DNA of 64,000 bases, from contig BLSF01000008.1 in NCBI GenBank assembly GCA_012862575.1, forward strand, positions 1 to 64,000, read 5' to 3'. The position numbers and the translations under genes are program-made. Of this stretch, positions 54,400 to 64,000 are shown piece after piece (within the stretch, counting starts at the first letter, position 1; every line of letters starts with the position of its first letter). This stretch comes from Parietichytrium sp. I65-24A (taxonomy: Eukaryota; Sar; Bigyra; Thraustochytrida; Thraustochytriidae). The notes under the pieces were generated by a model, which saw only the letters and a list, made by a program, of their open reading frames with translations, did not search any database and was not told the DNA's origin.

Positions 54400-54820
54400 G
54401 ACTGCGGATGGTAGGTCTGGATCCAGTTGGCGCGGATTTCTCGTGGCTCCCAGGATTAGATCATCAAAGCAGCAAGGGGTTCTGAATGAATTCGCTGCTT
54501 TGGTCTGCCCCATGTACACGTGTAGATACGAACTTGCAGTCGATTGTTTTGTTTTTTTGAAATAACTTGCAAGTCTCCTCTTGTCTTTCTTGTCTCCATT
54601 TTCTCACTGACATCTGTCAATTTTAGGGTCCTGGTCCCGAGAGACAGGAGGGAGGGCCATCGTCGGTCAAACGCCGCGCTTGCTTGCGCCAGGAGAACCC
54701 AAGCCAAGATCCCGACAAGACAGAAAAAGGAATTAACATCACAAGCTCATTCGATCGTCAACAAGAAGACAAGAATATGCTTCAAACAAATGTTTTGGTT
54801 CACATGATCTATTATTATTC
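54400..54820. other. Convergent 3' flanks
   Basis: About 420 bp between the stop of the MGATLCC protein and the stop of the glycosyltransferase gene, which face each other. Only short frames occur here. Confidence 0.5.
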
Positions 54821-57800
54821 TCAATTATATTCATCGTCGCTGCTGTACAAGTCACTGTCGTCATGCGGATTGAACGGCTGCAGTGGCAACTCTGATGGCC
54901 TAGAACCATACAGGCTGCCGGTATTCCCGTGACCACCGCGCTCCAAGTCCGTCGTGCTTTCTTCCGAAAAACCCCTGCCTCTGGATAAGTCCACGCTGGT
55001 CAAAGTCCCCAGTCGATTTGGGCGCCGGGAGTCATCCTCGGTTACACTATCACGGTCAGTTCCAGCACGGCCGCGGTCATACCGCAGCAACGATAGCAGC
55101 CGTTTGCTGTAACGGTACTCGCTTGGGCTCCGACCAGACCTGCTTGCTGCGCTACCCCTCGTCGACGCCCTGTTTCGCGTGGCGGAAGTGGACCCTCGCA
55201 CGCGAGACGACTCGGATCTCCTGCCATTAAACATAGAAAACATGGACGATACCGGGCCGCGATTCACGCGAGAAGAGCGCATATCGGAAAATTCATCCTC
55301 ATCTGGGACGTGAGAGCCGCTGCGAATGTTCCGGATGTACTCCATGTCGATCGCCATCGTCGTCTCGCTGCGCTTGCCTACCTCATCGTCATCGTCGTCC
55401 GACGTCTCCATGCCGAGTGAAGTCGCGCTCGACTTGCGCGGCTTGCGGCGCTCCTTGCGCGATGCATCACCTTCTGTGCTGGCTTTTTCCGGCACCTTCA
55501 TCGCCTGCAGAGGGGCGAGATGCGACGTGCTGGCACGATAAAGTCCGCCTCGCAAGTACCGACCCACACCAGAAATGACTTCGGAGCGATCGGGTCCGCT
55601 GCCTGCCCCGCCTTTGGGTTCTGACATTCGCTGCGGAATCGCGCTCTGCACTGACACGTTGATAGGCAGCGAAACCTTGACCGAGAATGGTGGGGGGTTG
55701 AACTTGTTTCCGGAGGGATCCTCCACTGCTGTAGCGTACTTCTTCATCTTTTCAAAATGACGATCATAAGTTCCAGTCTCTGTGTAGTCCTGGTTTGCCA
55801 TCTTAAACAATTTCTCGCCTTGTGCCTCGCGATTTTTTCGAGCCTTCTCGGAGAGCACCAACGCGTTCAGCTTGGCGTCATCCTGCACCTCCATGAATCC
55901 GCAGAGGGTCAAGATTTGCGCATCTCCGAGCGACACAGGATCGCGAGGGGGTGCGCGACAGCGCTCGTCCGGCACGACTTGACGAGACCCTCCGACGTCC
56001 GTGCAAACCACAGGCACCTTGGCCATTTCCGCCTCCAATATAGCCATTGGTAGACCTTCTGAGAAACTGCTATTCAGAAAGAGGTCCGACTTGGGAAACA
56101 CAAAGAACTTCATTGCGGCTCCGTGAAGCGTCACATAATCCTCCAGCTTGAGCTCCGTCAAAACAGATTTGCACTTCGCCACGTACTTGGGGTCTTTATC
56201 TAGACCACCGAAAATGTGCAGACGGTAGACCGTCATGCCGCGGTTGTAGACAATGTGGTGCGCAGCTCGAATCGCGTTCTCCACATCCTTGATCGGAAGC
56301 ACGTGCGACAACATCACCACGTGGACGTGCTCTGGGTCTTTCACTGGGACACCCTCAGGAACGTTCTGAAGCTTCGGGTCGTCATAGTATCGGTCAATCG
56401 GCTTGTGCTGGAGCTTCTCGATGAGCGGCTCTGTGCCGTTCGCGATGGGTTGAATACGCTTGTAGAACGGACCGTGGTACGGTCTTCCTGCGATGAGGCA
56501 AATCCACTTCCGATACATGTCCACATCTGTACATGGGCAAATAACGTCTGCAGAATTGTACACCAAGCGCGCTGTGAGGCGAGTCAATCCGATAATGGCA
56601 TTCCTCGTAAATGGATGCAGCAGCTGATCGTCTGCGCAAAGCTGATCGAGGCGCTCACGGAGCAAGATACCGTGATCCCAAACAATCAGGCGGGACTTGA
56701 ATCGTTGCTTGTGGATGATTCCTTTCAAGGATCCAATACCATGATGCGAGCTGTGGTAGAGATCCGCAGGAGGTAGCTCCGCGCAGAGCGAACGCAAAGC
56801 CTGCGAAAAGAAGATCAGGGCTTCTTGCAGCCCAGGCAGGGTTGCCCCCCAAAGCTTTTGAACAGACTTTGGCTTGTCCCCGATGATGGTCAGCCAGGAC
56901 TGCACCCACACCTGCCATGTGAGGCCGTCAGACCACGAGTCGTTCCAGTCATACTGCTCAAAGTATTCGTACAATGCTACGACCACCTCACTGAAATACT
57001 CGTTGACTTGACTACTACGGTCATCGACACCCTGCAGCTCACAGCAACCGCGGATCAGCTCGCGCAACAGAGGATGGAACCGAGCGCGAAGAACCCACGT
57101 GGTCGTGCGCTGCTTGCGAAGATTCAACTCAAAGTAAGGCTTGGAAGTATGAATGCTCGCCTCAGGTACCGGGGTCACATCATGCAGAGGGATGGGGTAG
57201 ATGGCTGACACGCAGGGGGTAGGGCACGCAATTCTTGGCGTGGAGTTGCTTGCCATCTCCGCAAGTACGTACAGGTTGAACTCTCTGTTTACGCCTTCGT
57301 GATTGATGAGCTGCATCAGACAAGTGGTCACACCGCCACTGACATAAAAGATCGTCGCACTTCCGTCGATAACCACGTCAACCTTGTCCAAGCTCGGCTT
57401 GTACACGGTCTTTACTGAGCTTCCAGCCCCACCAAGAATCAGGAGATCCTCTGCTTTATGGCACATGATGTTCTTGTGCATCGCTCCGCCGCCTGGATTC
57501 ATCGTTGCCTCAACTGTCTCTTCGGTTTTGCGGTCAAACTTGAGATATGCCTGGCGTCCGCGGCACATCCTGTACCGCGCTTCCCAGTACTCTTTGAGTG
57601 CAGGCATGCGCATAACAATCATTTCGTCCATGACCTGCGCAAGAATGCCAGGAATTACGGTCTGTCCTTTGTCGCGTACCTCGTACACCTCGAAGAGGAC
57701 AGCTCTCGCAGGGGACTGCAACTTTTTGAATGCAGCCAACATCTTGGCGTCCAGCCCAAGCTTCTCGTTAGGCTTTTCAAGGCCTCGCTTTGACCGCTCG

Positions 57801-60800
57801 GACCCAAACATTTGCACGTAGAGGGGGGACACAGTCCAAGCAAAGAGGTACACGAGATTTTCGAATATCGGGCGGCAGAGGTATCCGTGAACGAAGAGCA
57901 GAAAAGGGAATGAGCCACACAAACCTGGCGTGACGTCGTGATACCGGAGATACGAGCAGATTTCACGATGCACTTCCATGTCACCCCGCATGGCCGTGTA
58001 CCACAACCGCGTCAGACTCTTAATGTCAGAATTGAATCCTTGCAAGAGGTTTACAAATTGGCCCCTCAAGATTCGCAGAAAGGTCGAGCCTGAGCTCATC
58101 TTCATTAGATTCTCGCAATAATCACCGATCTCGAGAGCAATCTCCTTTTCCACGTTGCACACCTCAACCCACGAATCCTTATCGAAGCGCCATCCAACTG
58201 GAATGCGCTTGGCATTTGCCGTACGCTTGGAGATTTCGTGCTCAGTCTGTTCCTTGAGGTGCTGAATTCGAGACACCTTGCTCACCGCCATGCGGTCCAG
58301 CTGCGACCTAGTCGATCGGGGAAGGTAACCGTCATGGCGAATGTCGAGCAGCGCTAATTCGCTGCAACTCGCGAGAGCGTGGCTACGAGTAGAATCCTCC
58401 ACGAATTCGTGCAGCATGGCCTCTGCAATCTCGCCAAGCCACTGGTCCGTTTTTGGGTCGTCGTCAGGCAAGGCCTTTCCGCGCTCGCGGATGACCCTTG
58501 AATCCACGCCAATGTAAATGTTGAGTCTGTTTGCTGCCTGCTCTCTCCAAAGAGGAGACGCGCGCCACTGGCCTCCTCGATTGCCCTGTTTCTCGCTGTC
58601 TTCTTTGTACGACTCTGTAGCATTTTGCTGTTTGCGGCGAATTCCAAGGGCAACAAAGCCTGCCTTATACAGTGCATCAGCATCGCACAAATACACAAAG
58701 GTGTTGCCAGAGCGGCACTCCTCCACAAGATCAGCCATCAGGCTGTACACGAGGCCCTGCAGCACGGTGTTGCCGTTCTTGTCGAGAGTAGGCTGAGAGC
58801 TACTCTTATTCAGCTTGAGGGCGCTGCGGCCGCGATTGAGCTTCTTAGTTTCCCTCTGTGAAGACGGTGCCACGGCGCCTGATTCCACATCATCCTCTGG
58901 GTTGGACGCTGCATCGTCGTCGTATCCAAGGTTATCTCCGTCGCCAGAGTCAAGGTTGTCCTCCTCGTTCGGTATGATTGTGCAGAGAGCTGTTTTTCTA
59001 AACTGCTGACGCTTGACCTCAATGAAATCCAACACTTGCTCACCAAGGCCGCTGCCATTCTCGAATATTAAGGGCGCTGCACTAATGAGCCCCTTTTTCA
59101 ACTTCTCCGCAACTTCCTGCTCGCGGACCTCGGGCTGAACTTGGGTGAGGCCACCACCGTCAAGAATCCGCTTTCCACTGGTCATAGGGATATCATTCGG
59201 ATCAATGGTGTTGTGCCAAGTGTTGCGCGGCTGCAGCACCAGGTGCCTCATGGTATGCGCATAGATGATGGTGGCAGTGAGGAAGCCAAGTAGAGCACCA
59301 AGAGACAGAGGCGAGAGGTACAAGTAGACAAAGCCGGACAAGAATGCCAGGAAGCAAATGATGCGGTATTCCACGACATCCTCCCACTCCACGTAGCTTC
59401 TGCGGAAGCAAAGTTGTGTGATTGGATAAAAGCCGTACACCACCAAGTTGATTATGATGGTTGCCAGCAGTGCAGAGAAGAAAATCGCAATGGAAGCAGT
59501 CTGCGAACTCGCGCTGACCCCAAAAAAGATGAAATTGAGATTGAGACTGCTCATCTCCCCAGCCCAAAAGAAGAGGAGGGCCAGAGACGTGGTGAGTACC
59601 AGGTGGAAGATGGTAGCTCGGCTGAGATCCATGATGACGTTGGTGATGAGCACAGGTCCACCAAACTCGAGGGTGGCGTACGACAGAGCCAAAAAGCGGA
59701 GCGCACGAATCAAGAGGCAAGTGCACACCACCATAGGCGCAATTCGATTGGTGAAGATGGAAGCGACGCTGAAAGAGGCCCAAACGATGCATCCAATGCC
59801 CACCCCGACCAGTACTGCCACATGCGCGCGATCTGCGAACCCGGACAAGAACATTCTGCTGACCATCGCGTATAGCACCAGGTTGTACCCTGCCGAGAAA
59901 GGCAATGTGACGAACAGGGACGCAGGTTCGAGAACATAGACACAGGCAGTGGCTAGAATATACCAGCGGAGGGAGGTAAGCTGGAAGCTCGAGATGACAG
60001 ATCCGTACGCCATGAGCCTGGTCTCGTGCATCTTGGCCTCCACTCGGCCAACGATGCGCTTGGAGGCGGGGAACAGAAGCTCGTGATTTTCCTTTTGCTT
60101 GGCGTCTGCAATTTGCTTGACGAAGAGCTCAATCGTGCCCGCACAAAACAGAAAGGCAATCATGGCATACAAAACACCCCTGGACACGACGCTGGCAGTT
60201 CCCTTGCTAAAGAACAACGGAATGGCCGAGAAGCCGAGGATGATAAAGTACATGACGCCGTGCACGATTTCATTAATGTTGCCGTCAAAGAGCTCCCCGG
60301 AACGGCGCTCTGGGGTCCCTGCGTTGATCTTTTTCAGATCCTCCATTGCCATAAAGAAGTATTCCCAGAAGCCTTGCGTGGAGGTCTCTGTGTATGTCTT
60401 CCAAGACTCGCGGTCGGGGATCTTCCTGTTTACAATCCACATGGCCTCCTCCCGCTCAGCACGCGAAATGTTGTGCTCCTTGAACTTCTCAAGGATCTTG
60501 CCGCTCTTCATCAGCTCGGAGAGTGCAATCTTCTTTGGGAGCCACATGTGCCACGCTCTTGACATGCTTCTGATTCTCAAAATCATGATGAGGTCTGCGA
60601 GGAACATGCCCGTGGCATGCATTCCGATCCAGAAGGTGGAAGACTGCTCGATGAATAGATTGAGGATAAATGGAATCAGCATGCACACGACGATCATGAA
60701 CAGGTACAATGGCTGACGACCGTTAGGCAGGAGGACGTGCGGGTCTGGGACCCTGAACAGGTACATCATCGTTACCAAAAGCATGAAGAGCCCAAACAGG

Positions 60801-62053
60801 CCGCAGATGGCCATGAGAAGGAATGAGGCTGGGATGTTCCCGGTGTACGGAATTGCGATACCCAGGATAATAAGCATGGGAGGAATAAGCATTACCACTC
60901 CTCCAGTGAGGTCACGGCACAAGACCGTGGGGGTGGAGGAGAGCACAAGCTGATAGAGGTATGGGGAAGCGTTTCGACTCATGGACATCATGAAGGGCAA
61001 TACGAAGACGAGACCCAAACTCAGGCACAACGTGCTCATCAGCTTGGATTCTGGGTCCATCTGCTCCGTGGTAAAGACACCCGAGCCGAGAAATCCTTCC
61101 AGCAAAAGCTCTGCCATGACCACCACGACGAAGAAGTAGCCATCGCGAACGAGTTGAAACCGTGACCACTCGGGTTGGTCCCATGACATCCCCTTCGCGC
61201 CCTCGGTTTTGAGATTTTCGAGCAAGTATTTATGTATCTTTTTCGCAATTTCGAACAGCGTAATGCCATAGCACTCCTCAAAATCCTCCAAGTGACAAAC
61301 GGAGGTCTCAAGCCAAACAGCCACAGCCATGGGGTCCTCAGGGAGAAAAGTCTTGAATTTCCGCATGGCTCCCTCCATCATCTCCTGAACCGCCTTTTCT
61401 TGCCTTCCGGCGGTGCGCTTGTGGCGGTTTCTGCGCTGGCGAAGCTCGTTTGTGTATTTCCATGGGTCTGCCTTGGGCTCCGAATCCGCTGTATCTATCG
61501 AGGTTTCCGAGACCCTGGTGGCCTTTTGCTTTGACCCCTTGCTCTTGCCATTACTACCCTTGTTTTCCTGGCCTTCCAGTTTGATTGCCCTGAGTCGCTT
61601 CTGCCGTCTGCGCCACATGTCGATGAGCAAAAAGTATGCCACCCAGAGCAGAGCGGCCCCTAACAGGCCAGCCAGCGTCAGGTACACCCTTAGGTTCTCC
61701 TCTGGCGTGATGGGTTCGTAGTTGACTGTTGCCACCAGGTCCTCACCGAGGTATACATGTACATTTTGAAGGTTCAACAGGCCAGAGTCCACTTGATACA
61801 TATTGCTCTCCGTCCATTCCGCCGTCATGTTGACCTTCAAGCCTTGCTCCGTCTCCGCGACGACTTTTAAATCAAGATTGTCGCAATAGTCTGGAAATAT
61901 CCCGTTCAGCGCCATGGCCGGGATTCTCAGCGACACCAAATCCTCCGTGTACACGGGGCTGATCTTCCCGTTCAAGCTCCATGCCAAGTTGGTGGGCACA
62001 TACTGCGACGCCTGAATCCACACGTACGGGTCCGAGCAGTCCTTGCCCTTCAT
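54821..62053 (-). CDS. Giant multi-pass membrane protein with C-terminal PelF-type GT4 glycosyltransferase
   Basis: A single-exon frame of 2410 residues from the ATG at 62053; an in-frame TGA lies three codons upstream, so either this is the start or an acceptor falls between. Order: a ~120-residue soluble N-terminal part without a clear signal peptide; one TM helix (~123-145); a basic linker; about 14-16 further TM helices between ~303 and ~940; an acidic linker (~1030-1060); a region of unknown type (~1090-1500); then a PelF/DUF3492-type N-domain (~1555, DVVIDGSATIFYVSGGV) with VWDHGILLRER at ~1791, and a GT4 C-domain (MLSHVLPIKDVENAIRA at ~1914, FSEGLPMAILEAE at ~1997 with the conserved Glu pair). 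A long disordered Ser/Arg/Asp-rich tail follows (~2120-2410). Known: GT4 enzymes transfer sugar from NDP-sugars with retention. A cell-wall or extracellular-polysaccharide role is inference. Confidence 0.94.
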   Translation of the reverse strand: MKGKDCSDPYVWIQASQYVPTNLAWSLNGKISPVYTEDLVSLRIPAMALNGIFPDYCDNLDLKVVAETEQGLKVNMTAEWTESNMYQVDSGLLNLQNVHVYLGEDLVATVNYEPITPEENLRVYLTLAGLLGAALLWVAYFLLIDMWRRRQKRLRAIKLEGQENKGSNGKSKGSKQKATRVSETSIDTADSEPKADPWKYTNELRQRRNRHKRTAGRQEKAVQEMMEGAMRKFKTFLPEDPMAVAVWLETSVCHLEDFEECYGITLFEIAKKIHKYLLENLKTEGAKGMSWDQPEWSRFQLVRDGYFFVVVVMAELLLEGFLGSGVFTTEQMDPESKLMSTLCLSLGLVFVLPFMMSMSRNASPYLYQLVLSSTPTVLCRDLTGGVVMLIPPMLIILGIAIPYTGNIPASFLLMAICGLFGLFMLLVTMMYLFRVPDPHVLLPNGRQPLYLFMIVVCMLIPFILNLFIEQSSTFWIGMHATGMFLADLIMILRIRSMSRAWHMWLPKKIALSELMKSGKILEKFKEHNISRAEREEAMWIVNRKIPDRESWKTYTETSTQGFWEYFFMAMEDLKKINAGTPERRSGELFDGNINEIVHGVMYFIILGFSAIPLFFSKGTASVVSRGVLYAMIAFLFCAGTIELFVKQIADAKQKENHELLFPASKRIVGRVEAKMHETRLMAYGSVISSFQLTSLRWYILATACVYVLEPASLFVTLPFSAGYNLVLYAMVSRMFLSGFADRAHVAVLVGVGIGCIVWASFSVASIFTNRIAPMVVCTCLLIRALRFLALSYATLEFGGPVLITNVIMDLSRATIFHLVLTTSLALLFFWAGEMSSLNLNFIFFGVSASSQTASIAIFFSALLATIIINLVVYGFYPITQLCFRRSYVEWEDVVEYRIICFLAFLSGFVYLYLSPLSLGALLGFLTATIIYAHTMRHLVLQPRNTWHNTIDPNDIPMTSGKRILDGGGLTQVQPEVREQEVAEKLKKGLISAAPLIFENGSGLGEQVLDFIEVKRQQFRKTALCTIIPNEEDNLDSGDGDNLGYDDDAASNPEDDVESGAVAPSSQRETKKLNRGRSALKLNKSSSQPTLDKNGNTVLQGLVYSLMADLVEECRSGNTFVYLCDADALYKAGFVALGIRRKQQNATESYKEDSEKQGNRGGQWRASPLWREQAANRLNIYIGVDSRVIRERGKALPDDDPKTDQWLGEIAEAMLHEFVEDSTRSHALASCSELALLDIRHDGYLPRSTRSQLDRMAVSKVSRIQHLKEQTEHEISKRTANAKRIPVGWRFDKDSWVEVCNVEKEIALEIGDYCENLMKMSSGSTFLRILRGQFVNLLQGFNSDIKSLTRLWYTAMRGDMEVHREICSYLRYHDVTPGLCGSFPFLLFVHGYLCRPIFENLVYLFAWTVSPLYVQMFGSERSKRGLEKPNEKLGLDAKMLAAFKKLQSPARAVLFEVYEVRDKGQTVIPGILAQVMDEMIVMRMPALKEYWEARYRMCRGRQAYLKFDRKTEETVEATMNPGGGAMHKNIMCHKAEDLLILGGAGSSVKTVYKPSLDKVDVVIDGSATIFYVSGGVTTCLMQLINHEGVNREFNLYVLAEMASNSTPRIACPTPCVSAIYPIPLHDVTPVPEASIHTSKPYFELNLRKQRTTTWVLRARFHPLLRELIRGCCELQGVDDRSSQVNEYFSEVVVALYEYFEQYDWNDSWSDGLTWQVWVQSWLTIIGDKPKSVQKLWGATLPGLQEALIFFSQALRSLCAELPPADLYHSSHHGIGSLKGIIHKQRFKSRLIVWDHGILLRERLDQLCADDQLLHPFTRNAIIGLTRLTARLVYNSADVICPCTDVDMYRKWICLIAGRPYHGPFYKRIQPIANGTEPLIEKLQHKPIDRYYDDPKLQNVPEGVPVKDPEHVHVVMLSHVLPIKDVENAIRAAHHIVYNRGMTVYRLHIFGGLDKDPKYVAKCKSVLTELKLEDYVTLHGAAMKFFVFPKSDLFLNSSFSEGLPMAILEAEMAKVPVVCTDVGGSRQVVPDERCRAPPRDPVSLGDAQILTLCGFMEVQDDAKLNALVLSEKARKNREAQGEKLFKMANQDYTETGTYDRHFEKMKKYATAVEDPSGNKFNPPPFSVKVSLPINVSVQSAIPQRMSEPKGGAGSGPDRSEVISGVGRYLRGGLYRASTSHLAPLQAMKVPEKASTEGDASRKERRKPRKSSATSLGMETSDDDDDEVGKRSETTMAIDMEYIRNIRSGSHVPDEDEFSDMRSSRVNRGPVSSMFSMFNGRRSESSRVRGSTSATRNRASTRGSAASRSGRSPSEYRYSKRLLSLLRYDRGRAGTDRDSVTEDDSRRPNRLGTLTSVDLSRGRGFSEESTTDLERGGHGNTGSLYGSRPSELPLQPFNPHDDSDLYSSDDEYN

Positions 62054-64000
62054 CCTCCCGCGTCACCCTGCACCCGGCACCCTGCACCTTCTACCAACTT
62101 CTCCAACCTATCCAACCTACCCAACTTTCAAACTGCGCACAGTTCGACAACGCACCGCCGTCCTGCCGCAACTCATGCAACCGCTCTGCGCGTACACTGT
62201 TGTCCCACCTCTTCCTGCTCAACCTTCCCGCTCTTGCTGCTCTCTGCAGGTGGGTTTGTATTACAATTACAATTGTGAGACTGAGCAGCTCTGAGAGCAC
62301 TGAGAGAGAGAGAGACAAGTTATAAGTTCTTGCTGAGAGAGGGAGACACAGAGAGACACTGAGAGACACTGAGAGATTGAGAGAGAGACTGAGAAAGAGA
62401 GGGAGAAGTCCGAGGCGTGCGCGAGAATCGCTGAGAGTGCTTAGCACCTGCTACGCTCTCGCTCCGCTAGTTCGAGCTAGCACTTGGCGCAGGACCACGA
62501 GTGTGTGCGCTTCTTTCCTCATTCTTTTCTTCACTTTTTGTTTATTGTTTATGTTTATTATTATTATTTGCTCTCGTAAGTCTAAGAACCGGCGTAAGGG
62601 AGGTCAAGAGGGGTTAGCGGGGAGGTAGATAGGGAAGTGGGACCACGGTGACCACAGGCCAGAGAGGAGAGAGAGAGATGGGGAGGAGGAAGCACAAGCA
62701 CAAGATCAAAAGCGTTCATTTGATTGATAGACTGACTGCGAACAGTTGTAAATGAGATTTTACTTTGAAACGATGGGCTTGCAGACTCGGAGAGAGCGCT
62801 GTCCTCAGCTGCTCAGTGAGGGCACTTTGTTGAAAAAGCGAACGATCGCTCTTTGGAAATACTTTTCTTGCCCATCATCAAGCATCAATCAATCAATCAA
62901 TCAAAGACCAACACGAGCTCACGGAGGTTACGAGGCAGCCTAAGCGCAGCCTAGGCACTGCGAGGGACACAGCAGGCCAACTATGAGAATTGGCCCTTAT
63001 TCGATGAGCATCATTGCGGGTCCAGACATCGTCCAGACAGCCCAGACCGCATTCGTGAGTGAGTTGAAGAAAGGGGTGAAAAGACGAAGCTTGGAGTCCG
63101 ACATAGACAAACAGGCAGCGAGGCAGCCATGCGGAAGAGGGATTTGGCGATATTTGGCGACTAGCTCGACGTCCTTCCGCGCCACCCTACTACTGAATCT
63201 GGTATATACTGTATAGGGCTGGGAGATAGGATTGGCAGCTCGGGGAAATTGTTTCCCACTTTGGGAGGCTCTAGTATTTCCCCGGCTTCGCACGCAAAGG
63301 TTACTAAGCTTGCAGCGCAGCCGTTCCTATCGTTGGGCGTGTTGGACGCCGCCAGAACAGGTGACAGCATTTCTTTGTATGCAGTCGATAACATGGCCGC
63401 AAGAGAAAGAGGCTCAGCCGGGCCAGTGAAGTATGCTGGATGCAGCGCTTTGAGTGGCTGATATGCGACGATAGCATTGACGACGTCACCGACTCTGCAA
63501 AAATACTTGAAACGAGACGGACAGTGCTATTACCGGTGCTCTCTAATCCTAGTATTTAAGTATTTAGCTGGAATGTCCACAGTGAACACGTGTGGACACT
63601 GATCCCGGCAATGATGCATCTGTTAGGAGTGGAGTCCAAGTCGCATGCAGCAATTCACTGTGAGTTTCGAGAATCGAGAAGATGCAAGCACAGTTCGATA
63701 AGCGATTCGAATCATGCAAGACATGCATGTGTCCCACTCTTCCCAGCCTCCACCACGCACTCGCTCAGTGAGTTACCCACTTCACACAAAGCCTTGTCGT
63801 CTCAGTCGGATTTGCGTTACTCACCGACAGGGGCAAGTGGCCAGCGTCCTGTGAGTGACGGCCCTGTGGCTGACAACGGTATAGAGGGCTGCTAGAGTCG
63901 CGCATACTGACGCATATCCCACTAACTGAACTTATTGGGTGAAGAAGAGAAGAGAAAAGAAAAGGGAAAGGAGCTCACACCAGTGACTTGGAAACTGCCA
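62054..64000. other. Upstream region of the glycosyltransferase gene
   Basis: 1.95 kb with no supported gene. (GA)n-rich sequence runs at ~62295-62405 and 62660-62690 (the leader side of the minus-strand gene is C/T-rich), and a CAAT run lies at 62884-62903. Short frames at 63.0-63.9 kb have no motif. The window ends here. Confidence 0.4.

Overview
This window is nuclear DNA of a eukaryotic microbe. It carries RNA polymerase II subunit RPB2, a Rab11 GTPase, a TBC1D19-type Rab GAP, a mitochondrial Rieske protein, a tRNA-Val and spliced genes with GT-AG introns of about 70-115 bp. Several large genes are single-exon and spacers are rich in short tandem repeats. The NLRC3-type leucine-rich repeats, kinase-RBR fusion, Cys/His HGGG fingers (WRKY19-like) and kelch protein would fit a unicellular red alga or a stramenopile-like protist. 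The MYCBP-family gene (a family with flagellar members in other protists) argues for caution, so I leave the lineage open.

Layout. 1-1.1 kb: little that can be supported. 1.1-6.3 kb (minus): a 12-exon gene whose protein runs N-terminal domain, about ten leucine-rich repeats, coiled coil, protein kinase, RING/RBR-like zinc domain. What looks at first like a non-coding ~186-bp tandem repeat at 4.2-5.8 kb is its array of 84-bp exons, one repeat per exon, separated by near-identical ~103-bp introns. This is the main discovery of the window. 6.5-9.5 kb: a small candidate gene, unresolved sequence, a kelch protein and tRNA-Val(CAC). 9.9-14.7 kb: a four-TM protein, a seven-TM protein, an ankyrin/F-box protein and a small candidate gene next to it. 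15.8-23.2 kb: two genes sharing an N-terminal ~50-residue module, 4.7 kb apart. 25.7-28.4 kb: Rab11 and TBC1D19-like GAP, tail to tail. 29.6-36.2 kb: RPB2, MYCBP and Rieske. 39.5-40.8 kb: a polyQ/H zinc-finger protein. 40.8-53.9 kb: a long stretch in which I find no convincing complete gene. 53.9-62.1 kb: a small N-myristoylation-type protein and a 2410-residue multi-pass membrane protein ending in a PelF-type GT4 glycosyltransferase.

The genes do not form operons. Links worth noting are the Rab/GAP neighbours, the two genes sharing a module, and two ubiquitin-type genes (LRR-kinase-RBR and ankyrin/F-box) within 10 kb. Introns are common and exons can be under 60 bp, so some small multi-exon genes in the spacers have probably been missed. 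No transposable element, virus-like element or CRISPR array was recognised.
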